A stretch of DNA of 64,000 nucleotides from contig NC_059473.1 in the NCBI RefSeq assembly GCF_018139145.2, positions 60,556,707-60,620,706 of the forward strand, in the 5' to 3' direction. The position numbers were made by a program, and so were the translations under genes. The stretch's first letter is position 1, and each line of letters starts with the position of its first letter. This stretch comes from Gymnogyps californianus (lineage: Eukaryota > Chordata > Aves > Accipitriformes > Cathartidae). Positions 1 to 9,420 of this stretch are shown piece after piece. The notes beneath the pieces were generated by a model. That model made no database searches. It was not told the DNA's origin and saw only the letters and a list, made by a program, of their open reading frames with translations.

Positions 1-2934
1 AGATAAGCAAGTTTCTTCTCCTGTGTCAGTTAGCATGCAACAAGGGGCAACTTCCCAAGTAAATGCATCTTCTCAGTTTCCATTGGTCCTGGGTCTGTTT
101 CCTCAAGAAATACAGGGATAACTATTTTTTTATTTTTCCCTGCCCTGAAACTACCATCTGAGGCAGGATGAATGCAATCCAAACTACTTTTCATTTCAAA
201 TTCCAGCCTCACATGAAGCACATACACAAACGTAAGTGATTACATACCTTACATACATAGAGTTTAAAAACCAATGAGTATCTCCCTATAGCTCTGGGGC
301 TTCCTGACACCGAAATAGTCCTCAAGCATGTAAAGATATGCTTTCTCTGCAAGCTAACCTGATTTGCACTGAAAACCTATAGGTTATTCATGGTGCAGCT
401 GGGGCCGGCACCCTGTCTGTTTCTGGGATTTCTGGAGACAAAAGCCTTACCCTCAGTGCTACAGAACCGTACAATTTACCCCTATTATTCTCTATTATGG
501 AAATACGTGGGGAGGTCATCTGCATTTCTGGCTAAGACAGAGGAGGAACTGCAGGAGGGCACTGGAAGTCACTACATAAATGACTTACTGTGGTCCACTC
601 CTATGAGCACTACTGGGCATAGGAGTAGTATTGCACTACTGGGCAACCAGCATGAATGAAAGGTATGTCTAGCCCACAACAGGATGCTGGCATAGGCTGG
701 AAAGTACAGCCAGGCTTGGGAGAAAACACGTATCTTGTACATAGATAGGAGGGTAAACATCAATAACACCTAAGCAAGACTATAAACTGTATCTGCCTTA
801 AAAAGGTACTCCAAATCTTCACTCTGTGGAGATTAGTCAATACTTAGATACATTCTTCTTTCTCAACATAAAAGCTCTGGGAACTGTTCTTGTGCAACTT
901 TCGTATAGCCAAATGCCTGAATTTGTAGGTTACATCTTAGAGAGTCACAAGGGGTAAAAATCTCATATGAAATTTAGGGGGAAAATAATTTGGGAACCTT
1001 TCATTTATTTTCAGAACTTTTACAACTCGTATCGTCCAGATGTACTTTCTTTTCATCTCCCCAGCTTAGAGAGCCAGTCTTGCTATTTTTGAAGTGAAAG
1101 TAAAGATTTTCAGATATTACATAATTCCTAGAGTTTCACTTTAAGGAAAAAAAAAGAAAAGCACTAAATATTGTGATTGCTGACAAAATGCATGTAAACT
1201 GTGACATACGAATACAAGTTGATATATCGAATGTACAAAATAATACAAAAGTTTTGAAAACTTGAAATTATATGTCACTACGTTTGTATAATTCCACCTA
1301 AATGAATCAAATTTTACAGTGTAGCAGGATGGATAAGCAGAACCTCATTAAAAATAGAGCATATGTACTCCTTAGAGAAAAAAAATCAATCTACTGAATA
1401 ACGAAAAAATATCAGAAGTTCCCAAACCTCCTGTATAACATCTTAAGTTCTGTTCACCAAGACATGCATTGAATTTTGCATATTTACTCTTCACAAACTA
1501 TATAGGCAGTGAAATACTGTATTTTATATAATTCAGAGCATTAGAATGGTTTTGTGTTTTATTAGCTGTTTTACATTATGTTATTAAATATAATAGCAGT
1601 CTTTACTGTATAAAAGCTTGGTATATACTACATGGCTATCTAGGAGGATGCTAGCTGAATAATGAAGTAAAAAATGAAAGGTTTTTCAGGATAATTTAAA
1701 AGTCTATATAGAAGACGATACTTCTAGATACACAAGATACATTAAGCATTTAGTGAATCAAATGCATTAGTTGATTTTTTGCGACAAAGGACTATTAAAT
1801 ATGTAGTCTTGTGACTGGACTTAGAGCGAGGACTTCAGTTAGTCAACTAAGTGTTACCTCCTCCCGCATTGTACTTTTCCCATCTGCTATACCATTTACA
1901 GAGACACTTCATTGTGCAGATAATTAACTTCCACTTTTCAATACATAGTTATATATAATCATGTATTCAATTGACCAAAAGAGCTCCCACTTATATGATC
2001 TATGGACTATACTTATCTTTCACCATCAACTCTGTTCTTCTCCTGCCAATTTGTAGTGCAAATTCTCCTAACTTTTATGGATTTCTGTTTGCGTACCGGT
2101 GCTCTCCATTTTCAAGACAAGACTGTCACAAAGTAAAGCTTTAACTTTGAAAAAAAGACAAGGAGGTCTACATTACTCTTTTGGTTTCCAGACCTGAAAG
2201 GCAGTGCTGCAAAACCACAGCTGAAATGAAAAAAATTAGGTTGTCTAAATTTTAAGAAGTCATCCAAAAGAGTGGGCCTGTTTTTCCTCTCTGCTTCAGC
2301 GTGCTTTATTGATAGTAATCACAATGCTAGGACATAAATCCAAGTGGTAACCTTTGCAAAAGAGTAAAAACTACTTCTTCTTGTTATGTTTTGCTGGATT
2401 TGTTTTTAGCTGTATCAGGTTTGTCATCTGTTCATCACAAAACTGGTGCCAGTACACAGGAGGCAGTGGAAGTAAACAGACACAGCTGAGAGAACTGGGA
2501 AGACAAATTATCACTTGAAAATTAGTTTTGAGGAAGTCAGGATGGACACTGCTTCCCAATAATTGCCTCTTTCTTAAGAGTAATAAATACAGCTATGCAT
2601 TGGGAGCACACAGTGGCACAATCAGACTCAGAATGTAAAACGTTACACATACTCTGCTGTAATGTTAATAGTACCTTAACTCTGATGATCTAGATATATA
2701 AATGCAGCAAGGTTCAGGGAGAGAAATAACAACCCTTATCATCAACTAGTGTAGCTGTATGGCAACTGAAAAAGGTAGTTTGTGACTCAAAGTTTGTCCA
2801 CTTGTATCTACAGCATAATTTTAAAGCTTGATTTTCATTACAGTTCTGAGATTATTTAATGTTTTCTGTCCATTACATCTACTGATAGGCATCTCCATTT
2901 TTCAGGTGCTCACCTTGAGATAAATTGTCCTGAA
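1..2934 (-). other. PHACTR2: PHACTR2 intron 2 (partial), no exon seen
   Basis: This is non-coding DNA downstream of PHACTR2 exon 2 in the direction of transcription. It is AT-rich and stop-rich in all frames, and no open frame here exceeds about 90 codons. I looked for the next PHACTR2 exon, which should begin on the minus strand with the VLERK...SREEL part of the first RPEL motif, and did not see it, so it should lie to the left of position 1. No repeat family is recognisable apart from short A/T runs. Confidence 0.7.
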
Positions 2935-3220
2935 TAACTCCATCTGAAGTCAGTGCCAATGGGAACCGTGGGTTCTCCACACCCCTGAAAGGACTTGAGG
3001 GACTACACCACCATAAACAAGACAGGCAAATTAAGTACAAGTAACTAAGGAGGCACTTCTGGAAATGTTGACCTTAATTTCTTTGTGCCTAATTTCCTCC
3101 TTTTGTAAAAGAAATATGAACACATGCTTTGCCTTGGTATTACAAGAATTGATGTGTCATGCTTGTAAGACTGAATTGAGGCCCTCTAAAGAAAGACAGT
3201 ACAACATAAGAAATACTGTA
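2935..3220 (+). repeat. Ancient MIR/CORE-SINE-like fragment
   Basis: The plus strand reads like a decayed MIR-type SINE. A segment close to 'cttaatttctttgtgcct' and 'ttcctccttttgtaaaa' corresponds to the usual 'ctctgtgcctcagtttcc...tgtaaaatggg' core. About 100 bp later 'ttgaggccctctaaagaaag' resembles the 'tttgagatcctc..gaaaggcgcta' tail. The stretch before the core (about 2945-2995, 'gaagtcagtgccaatggga') looks like another frequent old sauropsid repeat motif, so two fragments may be joined. The match is from memory and divergence is high. Confidence 0.5.
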
Positions 3221-4846
3221 TTTAACATGAATTTACCGGATATTAATTTGTAAAAAAAATAACTGGAAAATGACACATGCATTATTATTTAATGGCATAG
3301 CAATTTAACACGTGCTAATATGTTGTGACAGTTTGGGGAATTTCTGTATACACACCTTATGAACAGTGATTATTCTGAAGAATTCACTGCATATAAAATC
3401 ACATACCTGTCCAACAGTAGCTGCAGAACATTCAGGAGTCATTAACTAGAAATAACTTTGCTCCAGCAATATGATAAAAGTACTGGGGAAGCTGAAGGAA
3501 ACTGGAAGCAATGGAGGAGATATCAGACTGAGGGGATTTTTTTGATTGCAGTAGTGGAAAAAATTGTGGGGGTTTGGTTGCGGAGTACCCAGGAAAATTC
3601 AAAAAAAGAAAAAGAAGAGAGAGACTGACAGAAGGATTTGGAGATCCCAGAAAGATTGTCCAAAACTTCAGTTGGTATCTGGAGTGATGAAGACACCAGA
3701 GAAGATGGCTTCTTTTTGCCTTTTGTGTAAGTAAAGCATGTTTTAGAAGTTACATTGCAAAACCATAGAGTTCCTTGCTGTAATTGTGAGGGGTTGCTAT
3801 GGGTTTAAAATGTCAACCAGTGTACTCTTAAGAGTTCAGGAGAGCCTACTGAGGACACTTTAGGAGATTAGTATTGGTTTTATTGCCTAGAGCCTTGGAA
3901 GACAGTGGACAGAGGGCTTGCAGTGTGGTAATGAATCTGAAGAGCTCATAGATGTTCACTGGACTCTGATTAGACTCAAGTTTAGAAATGCACAGCATCA
4001 AATGTCTGAATCCCAAAACAGAAGTTTGGGATTTTTCTGGAGAAAGCTTGGCCAGAGCTGTGACACACAAAGACACACACACATATATGCAGGGTGGCAT
4101 TCAGCTTCCTAAACGTGGGTGTCTACAGCCACTTGAGATGCCCCAGGGTTTTGGAGATGTCTGCACAGGGATGGCAAGTATGATGGAGAACCTTCTGGGA
4201 GAGCAGCCAGGACATCCCAGAGCATCTCAGGTGGCACCAAGCAACTGTGTTTAGCTAACTGAATCCCAGCCCTCAATACTCCTCTTTTCCAAAGGAATAT
4301 AATTCAATCACAGCATTTTATTTCAGACCATTCTTCAAGCTTTGCCAATGGGGGAGTGAAGGGGCAGATCAGATTATATGAAGGCAGAGGTCGCAAAGCT
4401 GATCCTTGATCTTCTGCTGGGCACAGCCACGTCTGCTTCTCCCCTCTGAACAGACCAAACTTCTGTCCTCATGAAGGCAAGGTTTGTTTCATAATCCAAG
4501 TCACTGACTATTAGGAGGACATAGAGACATTACCAACATATTTGAGGATATGTAATATAGAGCCTAGTGTTTCTTAGTTAAAAAAAAAGTGCTGTCAACA
4601 TCAACAGAATATCATATATAATGTACAGTAAACAAATAAACTGCATATTTTTGGTGATAGCTTCAGGACAGAAGCTGAACAAGGTTAGGCTTTTCCTTGC
4701 CGAGGATCAAACTGTTTTTCTGTATGCCAAATACTGTGCCTAAATAACCCCTGCCATCTAACCAGCTCCAAGAGCTTTTCAACTATTACTCTGCAAAGCC
4801 ATCACAGTGTTTTCTACTATTTGCCACCAAAGGGCCACAGACATAC
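3221..4846 (-). other. PHACTR2: PHACTR2 intron 2, donor-proximal part
   Basis: This is intron sequence directly following the exon 2 splice donor. It contains a purine-rich stretch at about 3594-3650 and a short imperfect CA repeat at about 4065-4090. Open frames at 3846-4254 overlap on both strands and show no recognisable domain, so I treat them as chance. Confidence 0.7.
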
Positions 4847-5014
4847 CTGCTGACGTTTCTCTGAATTTGTCACTAGTCTTCTTCTTCCGCCATTTCCAAG
4901 GTTTAAAGATTTTGCCAATGGTGGAGAGTTTGCCCTTCCTCTTGAAGGGGGGAGTTTGGGATCCTGGGGCTGGTCCATCCGAGTTAGCGATTGAAGCCTT
5001 ATCCAAACCATCAA
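4847..5014 (-). CDS. PHACTR2: PHACTR2 coding exon 2
   Basis: This 168-bp minus-strand exon encodes residues 15-70 of the product started by the exon at 37688. The acceptor is a pyrimidine-rich tract ending TGCAG just above 5014, and the donor is GCAG|GTATGT, with the GT at 4846-4845. The exon enters in phase 1, where the last G of exon 1 plus TT gives Val15, and leaves in phase 1. The peptide reads VDGLDKASIANSDG, then a Pro/Ser linker, TPPFKRKGKLSTIGKIF, KPWKWRKKK (residues 52-60) and KFRETSA (64-70). I recognise this as the PHACTR2 N-terminus. In PHACTR1 the equivalent basic block is a nuclear-import signal lying against the first actin-binding RPEL motif, so binding of G-actin and of importin compete; I infer the same here. 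The RPEL helices continue in an exon outside the window. The PP1-binding C-terminus is also outside. The frame stays open for a few codons past the donor, which is intron read-through. Confidence 0.95.
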
Positions 5015-6048
5015 CTGCATAAACAAGAAAAGTAAAGGTAACTGAAGGATGGAAAACAAAATGGTACCCAACAGCTAAACTCCTCCACTATCAGATTGCA
5101 ACAGGTTGTGTGTGGGTCCATGTGTTTTCTATTCCAGAAGGCAGCCAAGGGGCATTTGATTGCAGCCCATGGTCACAAGCCAGTCCCCACCCCAGCTAGC
5201 CCTGGGCTTCACTGCTGCTCAGCACCTCAACTGCAGCAGGCCAGAACTTGCTTCTCACAACACACATCTGGCACGTCTCCACGGTTCTGCAGTTTTCCAT
5301 CACTACTGGAGAATTTCTTTCAACATATATTTGGGTGACTTTTTCCCTATCCTTGGTAAAGCTGAATAACTAGCTGTCATCATATAGAGAACAAAACCCT
5401 TGCAATGTAAAAACATAAACTCTTTCTTTTGAGTGAAATGAATCCTTTCTTAAACGAGCTCTAAAGATAACTGTTCTGGCAGTGGAATGGAAATAGGTCC
5501 GTTTGATATCCCTGGTAATCAGTCATTCACAGTGCAGCCTGCCATGAGTCAGGCTTCTTATTAACAAAACGTATTTAACAATAAGCTTTTGAGCTGTAGC
5601 CAAAATTTAAAGAAGGATTACTTTTCTGCAAAAACATATTGAGTGATACGAAAGCCAATATTTATCATCAATGGCTGTAACATCGAGTTTTGTGAACCAA
5701 ATTAAGACTCGTTCCACAACATGCTGTAGCATACAGTTGAAATAAATTTCCCGGAAATTTCCCTGAGAAGTCTACTATTATCTATTTCTATTTAAGAACT
5801 GAGGTTTCTTAGAGCCTTCCATTCGTGGTCCTGCAAACACTTCAAATGTGCTTAATTTTATTCATGTGAGCAGCTTCACTGAAGTAACTGTGATTACTTA
5901 CGCACATAAAATTAATCACAGGCTTAAATGTTTGTAGCATACGGGCTCTGTAACTGCTTTCATTCATCTAAACATTCTAATTATAACCAATTTGGAACAG
6001 AGTTGATGCTACTCTGAACAGTAATAATGATAATCATAGATCATTAAA
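5015..6048 (-). other. PHACTR2: PHACTR2 intron 1, acceptor-proximal part
   Basis: This is non-coding DNA upstream of the exon 2 acceptor. The polypyrimidine tract and AG of the acceptor lie immediately above 5014. No repeat or exon is recognisable in the rest. Overlapping frames at 5096-5369 are short and without domain similarity. Confidence 0.7.
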
Positions 6049-6190
6049 TCAGAAAGTGCTATTCAAAGAAGGAAATATCACTGTCCCCATTTTACAGATG
6101 GAAAATATGAGGCACAGAATTTTTAAGTGCTTAATTGTATGTTTGCCAAATGGCTTCCTGAATCCTGGTCCTGTGTCCTAGCTGCTAAAA
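6049..6190 (-). repeat. MIR-like SINE, minus orientation
   Basis: The plus strand shows the reverse-complement signature of MIR: 'ccccattttacagatgg', 'gaggcacagaa', 'taagtgctt', then 'tgaatcctggtcctgtg' and 'tcctagctgct'. These blocks occur in the expected order and spacing, so the element itself runs on the minus strand. It is divergent and non-coding. MIR-type CORE-SINEs predate the bird-mammal split, so this is a very old insertion. Confidence 0.75.
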
Positions 6191-6547
6191 AGATACATAT
6201 TCAGACACATAACATCATGGTGCATTCTTATTATTCTGTTTCTCAGACAAATGGCATTTAATGAGTCCTATATTTGTCCTAGACTTCAGATTGATCCAGG
6301 ATGCTAAAAAAAAAAAATCTTTTCTGTGAGAAAAGCTGATGTAATGCAAACAGAGTCCAAGAAACTTTACTTCCAATGTTTTGAAATAAAGTACTGGGAA
6401 AAAAGATCCATTGTATAACTTCATTGAAGTCTATGAAGTTAAGTTTGCTGACGACACCAAGCTGTGTGATGTGGTCAACATGCTGGAGGGGCGGGATGCC
6501 ATCCAGAGGGACCTTCACAGGCTGGAGACTGGGCCCGTGCGAACCTC

Positions 6548-7213
6548 ATGAAGTTCAGCAAGGCCAAGTGCAAGGTCCTGCACATGGGTCAGGCCAATCC
6601 CAAGCACAAATACAGGCTGGGCGATGAGTCGATTGAGAGCAGCCCTCAGGAGAAGGACTTGGGGGTGTTGGTTGACGAGAAGCTCAATGTGACCCAGCAA
6701 TGTGTGCTTGAAGCCCAGAAAGCCAACTGTATCCTGGGCTGCATCAAAAGAAGCGTGACCAGCAGGACGAGGGAGGTGATTCTCCCACTCCACTCCACTC
6801 CCGTGAGACCCCACCTGGACTACTATGTTCAGCTCTGGGGCCCCCAACATAAGGACATGGACCTGTTGGAGCGAGTCCAGAGGAGGGCCACAAAGATGAT
6901 CAGAGGGCTGCAGCACCTCTCCTATGAAGACAGGCTGAGAGAGTTGGGGTTGTTCAGCCTGGAGAAGAGAAGGCTCTGGGGAGACCTTATAGCAGCCTTC
7001 CAGTACCTAAAGGGGGCCTACAGGAAAGCTGGAGAGGGACTTTTTACAAGGGCATGTAGTGATAGGACAAGGGGTAATGGCTATAAACTGAAAGAGGGAA
7101 GATTTAGATTAGATGTAAGGAAGAAGTTCTTTACTGTGAGGGTGGTGAGACACTGGAACAGATTGCCCAGAGAGGTTGTGGATGCCCCATCCCTGGAAGT
7201 GTTCAAGGCCAGG
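6548..7213 (+). pseudogene. CR1 ORF2 remnant, C-terminal 222 codons
   Basis: A 222-codon uninterrupted stretch of CR1 reverse-transcriptase C-terminus is preserved after the frameshift. The annotated start at 6548 is an internal Met of the original protein, not a real initiator. Lack of stops suggests a moderately young copy, but the upstream frameshift, the 5' truncation and the LTR break before the original terminator make it non-functional. Confidence 0.9.
7209..7213. repeat. Target-site duplication CCAGG, left copy
   Basis: Five bases of CR1 sequence immediately before the LTR's first TG are repeated at 8372-8376 directly after its terminal CA. Removing the LTR and one copy restores continuous CR1 sequence (GTTCAAGG-CCAGG-TTGGATGG). 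Confidence 0.9.
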
Positions 7214-7639
7214 TGTATTGGGTTTGCATGGCAAGGTTTTGGTAGCAGGGGGGGCTACAGGGGTGGCTTCTGTGAGAAGCTCCTAGAAGCTTCCCCTATG
7301 TCCGATAAAGTCAATGCCAGTGGGTTCCAAGACGGACCCGCTGCTCGCCAAGGCCAAGCCCATCAGCAACAGTGGTAGCGTCTCTGTAGTAACATATTTA
7401 AGAAAGGGAAAAGAAGTTACAGGGCAGTAGCAGTTGCAGCCAGAGAGAGCAGAGTGAGAAGATGTGAGAGAAACAACTCCGCAGTCACCAAGGTCAGGGA
7501 AGAAGGAGGGGGAGGAGGTGCTCCGGGCACAGGAGCAGAGATTCCCCTGCAGCCCGTGGTGAAGACCATGGTGAGGCAGGCTGTCCCCCTGCAGCCCATG
7601 GAGGTCCACAGTGGAGCAGATATCCACCTGCAGCCCGTG

Positions 7640-7960
7640 GAGGACCCCACGCTGGAGCAGGTGGATGCCCGAAGGACACTGTGACCCTGTGGGAAGCCCA
7701 CGCTGGAGCAGGCTTCTGGCAGGAGCTGTGGACCCATGGCCCTGTAGAGAGAGGAGCCCACGCTGAAGCAGGTTTGCTGGCAGGACTTGTGACCCTGCGG
7801 GGAACCCATGCTGGAGCAGTCTGTTCCTGAAGGACTGCACCCCATGGATGGGACCCATGCTGGAGCAGTTCGTGAAGAACTGTAGCCTGTGGGAAGGACT
7901 CATGCTGGAGAAGTTTGTGAAAGACTGTCTCCTGTGTGAGGGACCCCACGCTGGAGCAGG
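7640..7960 (+). repeat. Degenerate tandem repeat inside the LTR
   Basis: The core CCCA(C/T)GCTGGAGCAG, allowing one or two changes, recurs at about 7646, 7697, 7757, 7805, 7854, 7899 and 7944, with spacings of 51, 60, 48, 49, 45 and 45 bp. Between the cores, variants of 'gactgt..cctgtggga' also repeat. This is a 7-copy minisatellite-like array in the U3-like part of the LTR, where LTRs usually carry enhancer repeats. A weaker related unit lies further left at about 7540-7620. Confidence 0.85.
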
Positions 7961-8179
7961 GGAAGAGTGTGAGGAGTCCTCCCCCTGAGGAGGAAGGAGC
8001 GGCAGAAACAACATGTGACGAACTGACACAAACCCCCATTCCCCGTCCCCCTGCGCCACTTGGGGGGAGGAGGTATAGAGAATCAGGAGTAAAGTTAAGC
8101 CTGGGAAGAAGGAGGGGTGGGGGGAAGGTGTTTTAAGGTTTGGTTTTATTTCTCATTATCCTGCTCTGACTTGACTAGT

Positions 8180-8185
8180 AATAAA
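8180..8185 (+). terminator. LTR polyadenylation signal AATAAA
   Basis: AATAAA at 8180-8185 is followed 25-50 bp later by a T/G-rich stretch (gagtctgttttgcctgtg), the usual arrangement near the R/U5 border of a retroviral LTR. It lies antisense to PHACTR2, so it should not terminate the gene's own transcript. Confidence 0.6.
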
Positions 8186-8371
8186 TTAAACTAATTTTTC
8201 CCCAAGTTGAGTCTGTTTTGCCTGTGACGGCAATTGGTAAGTGATCTCCCTGTCCTCATCTCAACCCACGAGCCTTTCATTTCATTTTTTCTCTCCTGTC
8301 CAGTTGAGGAGGTGGAGTGATAGAGCGGCTTTGGTGGGCACCTGGCATCCAGCCAGGGTCAACCCACCACA

Positions 8372-8491
8372 CCAGGTTGGATGGGGCTTTGAGCAACCTG
8401 GTCTAGTGAAAGGTGTCCCTGCCCATGGGAGGGGCATTGGAACTAGGTGATCTTTAAGGTCCCTTCCAACCCAAACCATTCTATGATTCTA
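8372..8491 (+). mobile_element. CR1 LINE, right part with 3' end
   Basis: This starts with the second CCAGG copy (8372-8376) and continues the CR1 3' region with ttggatggggctttgagc, aacctggtctagtg, 'gatctttaaggtcccttcc' and the terminal octamer pair ATTCTATGATTCTA at 8478-8491. These octamers are the signature 3' end of avian CR1 and the likely recognition site of its reverse transcriptase. No poly(A) tail is present, as expected for CR1. Confidence 0.95.
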
Positions 8492-9108
8492 AAATCAGAG
8501 ATAAATTTGTATGAAAATGATAGCATTTAAATCAATAAATCTGAGTTATGCCATAAAATGTAATAAATTCTGTACTGTCAGAGAGAAGGAACAGAGAGAT
8601 GGGAAACTTCCCCAGGATAAATTACTGTTATTCAGATGCATCAGAATTTAAAGCTTTTATTTAAGTGTTTTCCTTGGATATTTGCTGATCTATAACACAG
8701 AGGTAAGATGGAAGAAAGGCATGCAAATGGACTTTAAATGTAAAAAGCCAAGATTTTGGAAGGACTCGGCTATGTCTATCCCCTGCACGAGTACAAAACC
8801 CCAGCTTCCTCACTTGTGCACCCTAGAGAGCAGGGCAATCTTTAGGGAGGTTTAAGCTGAGACTCCCTTAAAACGAATCAGCCGCCACCTCTACAGACCC
8901 TGAGAAGCCGGGTGAGAGGAGGCGGTGAGAAGACCACCAAAGGCAGCAAGCAGCTCTGCAGAGAGAGAGAGGCATGGGACAGCAGAAGGACCCCTGCGGG
9001 GGTGCCTTGTCTGGAATTAGGGACTGCACTTTTGTCTAGGCTTACAGACACTGCCTATGGAGTACAATCCCCTATGGAATACAGAAGCCTCTGCTGGAAA
9101 CTGCGGAT
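8492..9108 (-). other. PHACTR2: Intron 1 spacer between two CR1 copies
   Basis: There is no exon or recognised repeat here. The last 350 bp are less AT-rich than the surroundings and could be an old unclassified element, but I see no diagnostic motif. Confidence 0.5.
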
Positions 9109-9420
9109 CTAAGGGAGAAGTACATTTACTTGAAGGGTAGTTACAAAGATAAGAGAGCTAAATTTGTCTTGGCAATTCCCGTTGATATAAGAAGGGGCAA
9201 GGGCAACAGCTTGCAGCTGGGAAGAGTCAGGTGAGATGTACGGAAAACACTTCCAGGAGGTGGGTGGTGCAGTGCTGGAGCAGGTCTTGAGAGGTTTTGG
9301 AGGCTCAGTCAGGCAAGCCAGGGCTGACCTCACCTACTGTCGGTAATAGCCCTACTCTGAGTGAGGGACTGGACTGAGTGACCTCCCGAGGTCCCTCCCA
9401 GTCAAGATTCCCATGGTGCT
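9109..9420 (+). mobile_element. Older CR1 3' fragment
   Basis: The same order of CR1 blocks is seen in decayed form. 'cttgaagggtagttacaaaga' corresponds to the YLKGxY region, 'aaggggcaagggcaacagc' to the TRGN region, 'gaaaacacttccaggaggtg' to the KKFFTVRVV region and 'ctggagcaggtcttgagag' to HWNRLP. The 3' region has 'gggactggactgagtgacctcc' and 'gaggtccctcccag'. It ends near 9415 with 'attcccatggtgct' in place of a clean octamer. It is a different, older CR1 subfamily than the copy at 6434. Confidence 0.8.

Larger units (their letters stand above)
6434..7213 (+). mobile_element. CR1 LINE, 5'-truncated, left part (split by LTR)
   Basis: This is the C-terminal part of CR1 ORF2. It opens with VKFADDTKL (6438-6464), whose FADD is the reverse-transcriptase catalytic motif, then [11 protein letters not shown]. 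The frame breaks at about 6525-6535, where one base appears to be missing, and the same protein resumes at 6548 with [15 protein letters not shown]. It continues through [66 protein letters not shown] and [21 protein letters not shown]. The 5' part of the element, with the endonuclease and most of the RT, is missing, as in most avian CR1 copies. It is a dead copy. The right part resumes at 8372 or just after, beyond the LTR. The open frame runs on into the LTR and ends at 7378. Confidence 0.95.
7214..8371 (+). mobile_element. Solo LTR of an avian endogenous retrovirus
   Basis: This 1,158-bp insertion starts TGTATTGGGT and ends ACCCACCACA. The ends form an imperfect inverted repeat (TGT..TGGGTT) and are flanked by a perfect 5-bp duplication, CCAGG. 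A polyadenylation signal AATAAA lies at 8180-8185, followed by a GT-rich stretch, so U3 and R lie left and U5 right, making it plus oriented. The U3-like part contains an internal degenerate tandem repeat (7640-7960). No gag, pol or env sequence remains, so this is a solo LTR left by recombination between the two LTRs of a provirus. I recognise the sequence as a repeat frequent in bird genomes. A 5-bp duplication is compatible with an ERVL-like (class III) origin, but the class is inference. Long open frames on both strands here are composition artefacts. Confidence 0.92.

Noticed and set aside
7283..8059. 258-, 181- and 142-codon frames on the minus strand over the LTR.
   Set aside because: They are antisense translations of the LTR's tandem repeat (recurring Cys/Ser-Met-Gly and Leu-Gln-Arg-Gly patterns), with no retroviral protein similarity.
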